DNA from: Telmatactis stephensoni
Lineage: Eukaryota; Cnidaria; Anthozoa; Actiniaria; Isophelliidae
Length of the DNA stretch: 64,000 nucleotides
Reading direction: 5' to 3'
Assembly: GCA_029948255.1 (NCBI GenBank)
Contig: JALIZF010001723.1
Span: 221,001-285,000, forward strand
Shown here one piece after another: positions 1 through 13,100 of the stretch (within the stretch, counting starts at the first letter, position 1; every line of letters starts with the position of its first letter). A model generated the notes under the pieces. The model had not been told where the DNA came from. It saw only the letters and a list, made by a program, of their open reading frames with translations, and made no database searches. The translations under genes were made by a program, and so were the position numbers.

Positions 1-14
1 CACTCGACACTTAC

Positions 15-1184
15 CTGACATCCATCAGCGTACGAATCATTCAAGGATGGCAACGAAAAAGTTAATTAGCAGCAGTGTGGTAGTCATAAAATAAGCAGAA
101 AATGTAGAGAGGGACCCAGAGTACCACTGATAGTCTTTCAAGTCGTGGAAAAATAGCCCCTTTCCAAATGCCATTTGGAAGACGTTGACAAATGATCGAA
201 GAACAGTGGAATACATTGGAATGAGCTGACCAAAGATAAAGTTTCCAGCTTGAGCAAACGCCAGGAAGACGATACAAAAGATGACCCCATATGTAGTGAG
301 AAATGGCTTGGACAATCGCATCACCAGGACAAACGTTTGAATCTTCAAGTTAAAGTTGAAGAGTTTGAGGAGTTTGAGGGTTGCAAGGAAGATGACGACG
401 GCGGCAACACCATTGACCACATCTGTACCATATTGGACGTAGTCAAAGCTCATCCTTGAGTAGGGGTTATCTTGGATCGCTTGGACTAAATTCTTGACAT
501 ATGCCTCGCGCACAAAAGTAAGACTCATCATTACCAAGGACAGAATGAGCATCACCACTTGGTGAATGTTCCAAAAGTTGAAAAACTGTTTTTTCTGTTT
601 CACGAGTTTAATAAACGACATAACAAAAAGAACTATGATAAAGAGAAGCAGAAGTAGTTGAATTAAGCTCAGCAGAGTTTTGGAGGAGCTTTGGCCAACA
701 CCATAGAGAGCGAAAGGCTCGATTCTTTTTGATGGTAGTATTGCTCCCGTTGGTTGCTGTTCAAAGGTAAAGCGAGCGAAAGCATAAAGAAGAGATGATG
801 GCTCAAATACTACAAACTCTACAAATACAACCCTTGTTTGTCTGGTAATCCAGTTGTCTGCTTTCAAATTTAGAATCACTTCATTTGCTGTGCCTAAATC
901 ATATCCCAAGTCGGCCACCATTCCACTTCCAGAGTAAGTCCCATCGTTTGTCACCACTGGAAGTGTTCCAAGTTTCTCTGCAGTTTGAACTATGAATGGC
1001 TGCAGACATATTCTCTCAAAACCAATCGCACCACTCAATACACTGTCATTCAATTTCACACTTCCTTTTGGGTTGTTTGAAGTTGTTGGTGAACTTTCAT
1101 CTGCTTGAGATAGGGAGTAGTGCGGATAACATTTGGGAAACATTTCTTGTAGGTTGACATAGTCCTTGGTGGATTCACAGTTTT
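15..1184 (-). CDS. Gene A exon 19: polycystin domain and channel (four frameshifts, cut at window edge)
   Basis: The exon starts ENCESTKDYVNLQEMFPKCY and contains the polycystin signature NWITRQTRVVFVEFVVFEP. The channel spans include FDYVQYGTDVVNGVAAVVIF and the last span FMTTTLLLINFFVAIL. Four single-base insertions near 133, 110, 93 and 32 break the frame around the pore. After DGC the sequence differs from B and C and reads as a 5' splice site (cag/gtaagt at 15/14), so this copy either has an extra intron there or continues out of the window. Confidence 0.82.
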
Positions 1185-4100
1185 CTATGATGTCAGAATA
1201 AACGTACATGAATAAGATACAGGGAAATCGATTTTATTACAATGAAAATTAAAAAAACTCGATTCGCAAAGTTTGAATCCAGAAAATGATCATTAAAATG
1301 TGTCTCTATTTATATTACCTAACAAAAATATTATTCGGTAAATTCGGTAATCACAAACAATGTTTGTTCTAAGGCTGTCCCCACTCCTCACGGCATTATA
1401 TATTAGAATAATTTTTTTTTTCTAGAAGCAAATTCCTCAGCTCATATAAAAATTTAAAGACCAACAGAAAAACTGATGATGTTTTGTTCTATGTTTTCGG
1501 ACATTTTAATCTTCTGCGATCAGTTTATCGACATATCACCATTGGACCACTTGAATCCGAGCGGTGACGATATTCTGATTGGCAGAAATACTACTGTCAA
1601 TCGCACGCACACATCTATCCGTGAGTTCGCTGCAGTGGATCGCGGGCGCAAAATGGTTCTATATTTTCATCACCACCGAACAAACATAGGTTGGTAAGAA
1701 TAAGGACATCATTCGGTATTCCTTTCGCAACACAATGAATGCTATACTATCAAACCAGTATAGTACCTGATTTAACACGAGCTTGTCGTAGCCGCGGCAT
1801 GCTTATCAAAACAGCTTTTCTATCTGAAATGAAGCCTTGTTTTTCATCAGTAAAATTTTGACCATTGTACCAACTATTATGATAGAGGCCCGGCAAAAGT
1901 ACGCTTTCAGACCAAAACCAAAATTTATTGGCGTCAGTAACCTGTGTTATCAATAAAATAACGTTAACATCCATCCACGTCAAAATTTCACATGCAGTTA
2001 GTAATTCGTGTACTGCTTGTTGGGTTCAGCTCAAGAGTCCATGTCTTTGCTGCTTTGTATTGCCAACAAAGACTCTCAGTAATTTAATCTGTTAATATAA
2101 TATCAAGATTAATTCAATCCAGGAAATATTCAAGAACGTTTTACACAGAGACGCTCCGCCCCAAGGCAGGTCCCCAAGAGCCTTACCCTTCTTATATACA
2201 AATTTTGGACTGAGACAGATTAATCCTACCATGTTCCTGAAAATCTATCCTTTGTCACACCTTTGCAGCCTATATTTCAACTCGTGAAATCCCTACTCTT
2301 TCAAAATACCTCCACCCTCAAAAATGAAGGTTGTCCATTGTCGGTCGGGGTCTCTCTATTAGAATAGTTTTATGTACTTACACTCTCACTATTCGAAAAG
2401 ATGTCGTTCAGATGTTTTTGTATTTCATAACGTTGCGACGACTGCGACCCAAACATTATAACGGACAACAGCATGAAAAACATCAAATGAAGGACTATTT
2501 CTTTTAACGCCGCATGAATTGTGTTCTTTTTAACTTGATAAGCTTGGGCTGCCAAGACTTCGTCGCTGTCCAGTGGTTCATAGCTGACATAAGGATCATA
2601 GGATAATTCTTTGTCACTGACAGAATTATTTTTATTGTAATTCTCTTCAGTATTTTCTTTTGTTTCATCACTATTACTTATGGCAGTGTCTTCTTGTGGT
2701 GGTTTCTTGAAAATTAATGAAAGAAGCATCGCAAGCACAAGGACTTTCAATGGCTGTACAACAAAGATATCTTGTATTAAGGTAAGAGCTACCGAAGTCA
2801 TCCAAGCATTAGATTTTTCTGTCCCCCACATCATCGAGTAAAATAATACTACAGTAGCCGAGGCAAGAATACTCAAACCACATAAAACATAGGCTACATA
2901 CACAACCCAATGTGGAAAGCCTTCTTTCTTATTTTTACTGATATCCGAGCGATTGTCACGATTATCTTCACCGAGATGCTCCGTGTCATTTTGAGTGTCT
3001 GTACTTTTTGGACGAGCTTTTCGGAACAAAGTCATAATGAGAAGATTTACAGGTGCAATGACTAGTCCACTCTCGATTACCAATGATTATTTGTTTAAGG
3101 CTTAACTTGATTGGTCCGATTTGTACTGTGTTCGGGTCTTCTCCACCGTTTTGATAAAACATGGCGTTAGCCAGCATAGCGGTGAACAGTAAGGAAAAAC
3201 AAGCACGCTACCCGCTGTACACGTGTAAAGGAACTGGATGGTGGACGGAGAACGACTGAAATCCATAAATGTTTTTCACTGAAGCTTTTCGCTGTGTGCG
3301 AATAGAATAGCGTTTTGAACTGGGATTTCTCATCATCAGAAGCAACATATAGGCGCCGATCAATCATGCCATCCCCTTTGTCCACAGCCAACCAATCATT
3401 GTGGATAAACAGCCATTCTTTGTTTGTAGCAACATCACGTATAGTTATTTGCCTCAGAAACCATGCTGGATCTTCTCCATTGTTGTTATGCCAAATTCGG
3501 ATGTAGTGGATATCACCAACATCTTCAGGCACATTGATCATAATGTACACCACGTGACCACGACAAAGAATTTCTGAAGAACTCCCAGTTTCATCTACAA
3601 GTGGAATAATTGGTGTGCAACCGTATTCACCACTAACTATCATGGCCACATTAGCAGTTGTTCCCGGAACCACGGAATGTTCCCGTAGATACAGCAACTT
3701 CATAATTGACACCTCCACAATGAGGATCTATTGAACCAACTCTTGTTTTAGAGACCTATGAAAAGAAATAACACACTGAAAGTTTTAAGGACATCTTGTA
3801 TGATCGAAAGATTTTTACACCTATTTCAAAGTACATTTGAATCTGAGATGGAGCACAATTATTTGTTTTCGTGTTTCCTGAATAGAATACGAAAATGCAA
3901 AATTCTAACTCAAAAATCGTTACATACTTTAATATTTACACATACTTAAATATTACAACGAACTATATAATTTGGTTTTGTATCAAAAATTCCAGCTCAG
4001 TCTCAATGTCAGATTAACATTTCCGAAGATCAATGTTTATTGAAATAGGTGTACACTTAATTAAGTTAAAGAAGGCTAGCAAAAACCAAAACAATGGATG

Positions 4101-7100
4101 ATTTTATAAAAATTGTCACTAAAACCAGAGAAAAAATATAGCAAGCATTTACTAGCTTTCTTTATCTGATAGCAAGTTTACATTCCATTCATAAGGATCT
4201 AATCTTTTTCTCATTTTTGCTTATAATTAAAACCTTTTTACTTACGAGTAAATCGTCTCGCTTATCAGCTTTCCGAGCCAACACAACAGCGAGAGCAAAG
4301 AGCAAAAATAGACCAATAATTGTAAAAAGGACTGAAAAGTTGCCAGTTTCTCCAAGATTGGCGAAGCCTGCAAGGACCGCATCAAAATCGATGGGGTTTG
4401 GAGCGACAAGCATATCAGTACCAAACGAGGTCAAATGGTTACACAAGCAAACTAGCTCATATACAGAAGAGTTCTTGTGAGGCTAGAAAGAAAAGACAAG
4501 CAAATTGATAAATGCTATACATCAATCGAGTATTGAAGACAGATTGAAACTCAAATCAGTTAACTTTTGATTTGATTTCTCCCAAAAATTTTGACCAGAG
4601 GGTCTAATTCTTTCGTTTGCTTTAAATGTCTTTTTGTTTGTGTTTTTGAGGTTTGGGTTATTATTTTGATCGACCGGAGGTATTTTTTCTAGTTTTAGTA
4701 CTTGGTGTTCGCACTAGTAGTATGCTCGATTTAAGTCCATACATGGAGGGTGCGGGATAAAATCCTCACCCAACAACCCTCCACGGCTAGAATATGAGCC
4801 TATCGTACTACAGGCCCTAAAATCAAATTTTTGTAATACTCTCCACTTCGTCCACTTGCATTAAATGAATTGTCTAAATACCACAATTCTTCACCAGCAG
4901 TTTTTTTTTGGTAAAACAATTAGAGCCAAAGGTACTACTTTCTTAGCAAGAGATTAGGAATCTGTGTACTAACAAATAAAATTCACCGGTAAAGCTTCCG
5001 TTACAGTTAAGGACGCAATCATTCAGTTGGACTATTCTACTTACCCAGCATCCATCTGTGCTCCACATCTCGGTTGTTGAGTTCCAGAATAAACACGTAA
5101 ACAAGTTCGTCTCCAACGAGTAGTTCAAGGATGTTGTTGCGTTGAACACTTGTGGTCTTATTGGTGGAAACTCCGTTGGTAAGGGAGGGGCGGTCGGGGC
5201 TGGTTTTTCCTCAACTACAGCGCATTTACGTTGAGGTGCTGTTTCCCGTCTCGATCGACTTAGGACTTGATCGTAGGCGTCAGTTCCATAAGAACCGAAG
5301 TTCTTGCTGGAAGGGCTCTTTGGATTCATAAAATAGTCATTTGCAGAGGGTTTCTTCCCATATTTATTGACTGCTTCGTCAGAGTCAAACACTCCTTCAA
5401 AATCAAAGGCATTATGATCTAATGATCTTCTCGATAACAAAGATCTTTTGCCTCTCCATCTAAATCTTCCCCATCCTCCTCCTCCATCTCCATCACCCCC
5501 TCCTCCTTCGCTAGAATTAGTCGTTTTATTTACCGATTTTGGCACTGGCGTCGTTGTTGGAAGTGCTGTCGTTGTCGGAACTGCTGTCGTTGTTGGAAGT
5601 GCTGTCGTTGTTGGTGGAGTAGGTGGCGGCAACTGCGCGGAATCAAAACACATTGCTATATAATACCAGCCTGATTTATTAAATACATCAAGGCCAATAA
5701 ATCTCCGGTGAATGTTCTTGTAGCATTTTTCGTATCTATTGTATATTAGATTTTTACGTGTTAAAAGTGACTTGCATTTCTGATACTGTTCCACGGTACG
5801 GTTTTTACAATCCAGGAATCTTTGGGCTTTTGGACACACTACAGGTCTTGTGATGTTGGTGGCATTGCCAAATTGATCAAAAACAGTAACAGTAGTTTGG
5901 TTAGTACCATTACCACAGTCTGGTCTGTATTTACTTATGTTTTTCAGGAATTGAGCATATTCCATAAAAGATGAATTTCCAGTACCATTTCCAGAATTGT
6001 TTACAAACTCTGGACACGGTGGACAAGTCACAACTTCATGGTAGTCAAGGCAGGCAGATAAATTGCGCGGATGACTGGAGTTGGCAAGAAAGCTAACATC
6101 TGGGACGGTAACGGTATTTTCACATTTTGTTTGATTTGTAGCGTTGCCATATGCATAGCTTGCCGTTCCATATAGCGTTTCGTTGTAAGTTTTGTTCAAC
6201 ATTTCATCAAATTCCAAATTCATGCATTCCATAAAGTCATAAATTCCAGTGCAGTTGTCACGTTCTGGAGGCTCGACGCACGATGACAAATCAGGATGAT
6301 AATACATGTAGTCATATTTGGTCTTTGTAGCTCTTTTTTCGTAACGGATATGTACGGTTGTGTACTTCTCCTTGGAAAGTGTTATTATCACTTCAAACGC
6401 AGTATCATTCTTATCGATGAAAATTTTGTGTGAGACACAGTCTGCGTCAGGTGAAACAAAATGCGGGAACATTAAAGTGTTCTTAGGTTTCGTTGGTGGT
6501 TGTAAAGGTATGTTCATTTTGAAGTCTTCTTCGAGTCCATGAACACCAACCTCCTCTCCATTACCTAGTTTGTATTCCATTGTGATAACCGGCGATTTTA
6601 CTTTGATGGTGCCATTTCCCCAAATGAATGGATTATTCGTTGCCAAGGTAACCATTGAGCTTACAAATTTATCAGCAGCGGAGCAGTTTGTACCTTCTTT
6701 GCACTGAAATCAAAATATAATACATTCTATAAGCAAGACCCATTAAAAACTAATTATACTTCTTCTTCTTTTTCTGGTGTTATCGGAAGCTAGGTTGTCG
6801 ACAACATAATTGTTTATAAATGTATAACCTATTTCAAAACTATTGTCGTACGAGAGGCCTCACGTGACTAAACCGAAATGGAGTATGGGTAGGTGCAACC
6901 CCCGATCTCTTTTGGCTTTGGCTGTTAACTTTTAGTATCAACAAATCAAGCTCTTTGGTGTTTGTGATCTAGCCTCCTCCGCAGACAACCTTTATATTTG
7001 GTGCCAGTCTTCTCCAAGCTCCCACAGGAAACCCAAAAGCAAGAAAACCCAAAATCGAGATTGCCTGCGGAGGAGGCCTTTCGGGTGAGTCACGTGAACT

Positions 7101-10100
7101 TGGCGCGGGCCTTTTGCCCAACAAAGTTTTTTGACAAAGGCGCATCAGATTACTGATATTCAACCTGAAATCGTGTATAATGGAAAGGATATTTTGGAAC
7201 CGTTTTACATGATGGTAAGGTATGTCAAGAAATTGATACACCCAAACACTAACCTTGGAACTTTCTGTCAAGAGAGACTTCATGACATCTGGAACTTTTA
7301 CACCACCGCCATTGACAGGAAAATCTTCAGGCAGTTTGTCTACATCATTTTTGGCAATAGAAATTCCTAAATTTCGAGTTTCAAACTTCTTCGGGGGTTC
7401 GCCACCCAACATTTTTCCGAGCATGGTTGAACCAATCAAGTTGATGGTATTCACCACGGATTGGCCCATTTCCTTTTGCTAAATTCAAAACAAAAATTGA
7501 AATGTCTTGTTTTATTCAATTGTTTGCTGATAGTTTGTTTGTTCAGTTATTGGAAGTTTTTTGTGCTTAAAAAAGGCAACGTTATTTCATCCTTTGAAGT
7601 CAATAATGTGATGATCTTGGTGAATGACATCATTGATAAATTTTGAAACCTAAAGCGAATGTATCTTCTAACCCATCTCATTTAAGAAGAAACTTGGTCA
7701 TGATCAGGCAATGCATCATAGGTATCATCGTGAGTTCATAAGGTCTTTAATTGCCTTCTTTATATTACGGAAAATTATCATCATCATCATCATCATCAAC
7801 ATCATCATCATCATCATCAACAACATTGTGCCCAATGGGCCACTTGCAGTATTGCATAAAAATGATGATGATGATAGTATAACAAACCTGCTCACTATCG
7901 TCTTCATCATCGTTGTCGTCCTCATCCTTATCATCACTACTACTCGATGCCACGGCACTCAAAGTATCACCGGTTAAACCCAAGAGGTTGGTTCCTAACT
8001 GATCAAACTTGTCGGGATCATCAGTGCTGTTTACATTTCCGAGGTCATCTGCCATGTTGGATGTCATTGATAACAAATTTTGCTAAAAAGTAATGATAAA
8101 AATACACAAATCCCAAATTTACTAGAAATTTATTAGAAAATTACTGAGTGTGTATTCGAGGGTGAAATTTGCTTGGAGAAAAGTCCGAGCCTAAGACAGG
8201 AATTGAATTCGTGAGGTCCTGCGTACCGGTCAGACGCTCTAATTACTGAGTATTGGGGTTCCTGTGGCTAGCAGATCGTAGGTCACTCAAACGAACGCTG
8301 TCCGATGACTCGAGCGGAATAATTCTCGAAGTAATACCATGATTGCAAGTCTTTGAATGGCACTGCAAAGGCAAAGGTAAACGTAAAGGTACAGAGTCCT
8401 TATTTTACGTCGGTAGCTCGTAATATCATCAACGTCGGTAGTTCGTACTAGTCACAAATTGACTAACAAACTTGAGGCCAACGGTGCGCTCATTTTACCC
8501 TCTATTTCAATCAGTGCTGTATTTCACGGGTATTTAAAAGCTAGTTGAAGCTACACGGAAAGGAAAGAAATAGAAACAAGGATGCGAGGTCATTCTGGAC
8601 CACTTGCACCCACCAAAGCAACTGTGCCATCCTTGCTCACTTGGAACTTACGACTTTACGACCTACTCGGCACAAGGGCCACAATAGTTCAGTGACTAGA
8701 TCGTCTGAACGGTACTCAGAAGGTAATGGGTTCAACCCCATCTGGGCTCGGATCTTTTCCAAGCAAACTTCAATTCCAATTCATATAATTCCAAAATTTG
8801 TTTCGTGCGCTATAAATCTAACACGCACTTAACAATATATCGTTCCAACCAGTATCACTCAACTACTTTTACAGATATTGTGAAAGTAGTCAGATGGACA
8901 GCAACGCTTCGAAATTTGTAATGAAATTACATGCTTTAATTTCCTAGATTCCAGCACTTTAACTCTATAAAAATAAACGTCTTACTCACTTGCGCGTCTG
9001 TTGTGAGTTCTTTAACGTTTGAGGTTGAATCACCCAGCACGGCACTCTTAAGATCCATAGCTCTATCTCCTTGGGAGGTAAAGTTCGTCACCGAATCTAT
9101 TACCATTCCTCGTATCTAAAACGGATGGAAAAATTGGTGTCCAGTAGAATGCCGATTCCATTTTTTAAAGAGAGGAGATGAACGTTCGTTGTATGCAGAG
9201 AAAGTCATTATTCTAACTGCTTTTTTTGCAATGTGACAAGCACCTTTAATGATGTGGGGTAGGTATTTTCCCAGGTAGTGATTGCATAGGTGAGAAAAGG
9301 ATGAATTAAGGTATAATAGATTTGGATTAAGATTGGGAGATTAACAAAATATCTTAACTTTCAAAACAAAATTCCAATACAGCGTTTAATCTTTTTTGAG
9401 ATATATAATAATATGATTTTTCCAGGTTAGATTAGAGTCAAAGTAAACACCAAGGTATTTGATACATTGATCACGCTTAAATTCATTATTCCCAATATAG
9501 ATCGTAAATGGATAATTGATTTGTCTTTGAACTGGATGAAATATAACCAAGCTGTTTTTTTCAATGTTCAGAGAAAGTTTATTTGAGGACAGCCAATGGT
9601 CGAGCATAAAATGAAACAAAAATTGCCTGTAATTGTTAAGAAAGGATATATTTCATTACCAAGAAAGCAATTCTGGCCGAGTTAGCTTAAAAAAAAGGTC
9701 GGTGAATTGCTTACCTGCGATTTTTCTTTTTGTGTTAAATTTTCAGTGAAGTTATCGAAGAATAAACTCAGGACAGAGATTCCGATCTGTGCTTTCCTTT
9801 GATTTTCATTTCCTTCGTCTTCTTTAACAGTTCTTCTTGATATTTTGTGTTCTCTTGTGTCATTTACTTTGTTCATTAGCTCTTGCGCAAGATTCGTCAA
9901 AATCGGTGGTATGACCTTGAAAGCAAAGGTACTGTAAACTTTCAGTTGGATTTTGGATTTTTCTGATCTGCCAACCATGTGAAGGGAGCGAAAATTATCC
10001 ACGTTTTCGATTCCATCCGCCTTGAGGTCCCTTGAAGACATTTCCATAAGCGCGCTCTGCCCCTTTCACATGATTGGCGAACCAGAAAAAAAGCAAAATC

Positions 10101-13100
10101 CAACTGAAAGGTTTAATTCGTTGCTGGTCATGATACAAGCGTTTGCACACGGTTAAAAAAAAAGTTTTCTAAAGACCGCCAGCGTTTCCCGAAGATTATG
10201 ATATACTGTACTGTTAGATAGAGCAGTTTTGATATGACTGTGGAAACCGCACAGTTATGTCACCACACAGTTACGGCAAGGGTTTAGATTGTTTTCACAG
10301 ACATTACAGCACCGCGCGGTCCATTTTACATTCATACAAAAACTACTCCATCAAACTTATCATACTTACAGTAATATTGATGAAGTAGCTTGTACATTCG
10401 TATTCATCACAGATTCTCACGTCAATTGTAAGTAAATATTTGTTTTTAGCGTCCCCCAAGGGCAGCACCAATGCGTAGCAGCTAGATGGTCCATACTGAA
10501 TAAGCTTTGGCATGCGATCGCTTGAAGGAATCCAAGTTTCGTAATCCAAGAACGTACCATCATCGTCATGCCAGCCAGAGCAACAAACTTCTACACTTTC
10601 AAACGTTGCTTGCAATTTATCCTTATTAACTTTGCAATTTCCTCCATGAGGAAGAGCATTGGTTTGGAAAATTTGTGAGCTGTAAAGTTTTCCACCTTTG
10701 GTACTTGTAATAACGAATTCCACTTTGTAGGTTTTCTTTTGAAGCAAAGCTGTTTTATTCAGCACGAAGTAAAAATTTTCTGGGTTTGTCAAGAACGAAG
10801 AATTCGAAATCGGCTCCCAAATAGTTTGATCTGGAATCAATTGATAAATAAGACTTTTAAATCTAAAAGATTTAACATGATCGACTTTTGTCAAGCCAGC
10901 TATGGTGTTGCTTCATATCAAAATCAGTTGTTGTAGGAATTATTACATGAGGTTCACACAGCAACTGGGGCTCAAACTTCCATGATAATTCCTTAACTTT
11001 TAATCCAACTCTATGTTCCAAAATTGAGTCGATTCGCATCGATGTGTTTTGTGTTCTCAGTGTAATATGTCGGTGCGAACCAACTGTCAATGTTGAGGAA
11101 TTTGGAAACATTTTGGCAAGTCAAAACTCCAGACTTTCAACCAGCCTGTTTCTAAATTCTCTGACTTTTCCAGGTCTGGAAATACAATTCAAATGTCTCA
11201 TTCCACGAGTTTCCATGACTGTGTGAAACCTGTTTAAAGTATTGCTAACTCAAAGAACTATTGCATTTTTTTGCTAACAATGCGCATGCACAGGAGTTTA
11301 ACGGTATCTTAACTCGTGGATACATGAATCGACTTATTGTCCGTTATAAAATGGGTATGATCCTTGTGTTAGCATATTTATTACAACGTCAATCAAGGCG
11401 TTTGCTTTAATGTCGTGAAAATAAAGATTGCGCCTGTTTTGTGTGCCATAAAAAGGTTTCTCGACCTCTATCGGCTTTGACAGTTGACTCGGGGCATTCA
11501 ATTCTCGTCAACTATCTGCCGATAGGAATCGCGAGTTGACCTTCGATTCTAATCAGTGTTAAATAGAATCAAGAGTATTTCTTACACTGTCCATTGCCAA
11601 GGTCTTCCAACTGTTCTGTGTCATTGTATACAGTCCACATGTACGTGAAATTGCCCTTGCATCCTCCAGCATCACCACAGACAGGCTCATATCCAAGCTT
11701 TGCGGTTGTCTTGGTTTTATTGGCGCAGTTGAAAAGACACCTATAAGTAAAATATATATCAAGAAATGTGTCGTTTACGGTCTTCCTGTGGTGACACATT
11801 TCCAGTCCTTTTTCGGCCACAAATTAAGATGGCTCATTTACTCAGCATCCTTGATTAGCTGTAAGTTTGTACGAAAATCGCTTTTCAAAAGAAGAAAAAT
11901 TATTCCAGCTTTCAAAATAAATATTTTTTTATAAATGAAGTAGGAACCTCGTGTGTAAACAACACTTTTTATGAATCACTTCTTGATATATGCAACCATT
12001 CATTCAAGAAAACTATGACTTATGTAATCAGTCTACAATTTTCGACCGCAAGTAACATCATTCCATCATTGCCCTGAAGATGGAAAATTTGTCCGAAAGC
12101 TTGGCATAAAATTAAAGAAAAACGTAGTTGAACTTATTTATATTTTATTCCTGCCGATAATTTTCGACCTTTTACAAATATCTCTTCACCAACCTGTAAC
12201 CCGCATTTGATTATTTAATTATATAATTATTTATTTGTTGTTGTTATTGTTGTTGTTGTCGTTTTTGTTGTTAACCGGCTTATGGTACAATCGTTGGTAG
12301 AAAAGTCCAATTCACATGGTTTGAAATCGGTTTGATGATGAAAGTTTCATAAATTACCTTATTGTGTACGCAGGAGGAGAAGGCACGGCTTTACAATCCA
12401 TTGTTCTCGATGCAGACCGAACATCTTTGCTTACAAACAGTGAGAATGTAATGACATCTGCTGAGGTCACAGAGCTGCTGTTAAAGAGTATCGATCTTGA
12501 AGTGGCTCCTAGTCGGCCAACACCGTTACCATAACAACCACCAGTATATCCAGTATTATTGCCCTCCTTTACAATGGGAAGAGAGGCGACATTGCTTCCG
12601 GTAACTTTTGTAAGGTCTGATGATTTATGACAAGCCCAAACGTAGTTTAGGTCTTTTTGATATGGTCGAGCTTCTTCAGCTGTAAGGAAAGTATCACAGA
12701 AAAGATGATCCATAGAAATTACAAATTTTAGTTTGCTTGGGTGAGTAGGGAAGGGAAGGAGTGGGGAGGGGAGGAGTTAGGGGGAGTGGAGGGGAAGTCG
12801 AAAATGATCATTCCTGGGTTGCATCTGAGTTACGGCACCAATCTGATGAACTTCAACAAAATATTTCTCATTAGTGTCTTTTGTTTGTTCGTCTAACATC
12901 GCTACCCTTTCACTGTCTTTTGATTCCCAAAAGAATGGATGAAAACCATTAACAGAAAAAAACAAAGACTTCAAGTGAGAAAAATGGGACTTTTTTTCCT
13001 GGCAGCAACAAACGAGCGACAAAATAATGCCTCTGGGTTACTGAGGATGTATCAAAATGTATTCCAAAAATCAAAAGTTTTCTGACCTGTCGTAAATATC

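Noticed and set aside
37..1209. Taking the first reading frame of gene A exon 19 through to its stop at 37 as the true C-terminus
   Set aside because: The stop is reached only because of inserted bases around the pore; ignoring them restores the conserved LNDSYADGC sequence seen in gene B.
7725..7977. Asp-, Ile- or Met-rich frames around the ATC repeat
   Set aside because: Only the part from 7888 rightwards is real (gene A exon 13); the rest is microsatellite past the splice donor.
12777..13022. Small conserved coding exon sharing a VAMLDEQT-like peptide with 41734-41860
   Set aside because: The shared peptide comes from a family 1 TIR element present at four sites in different contexts, not from a gene.
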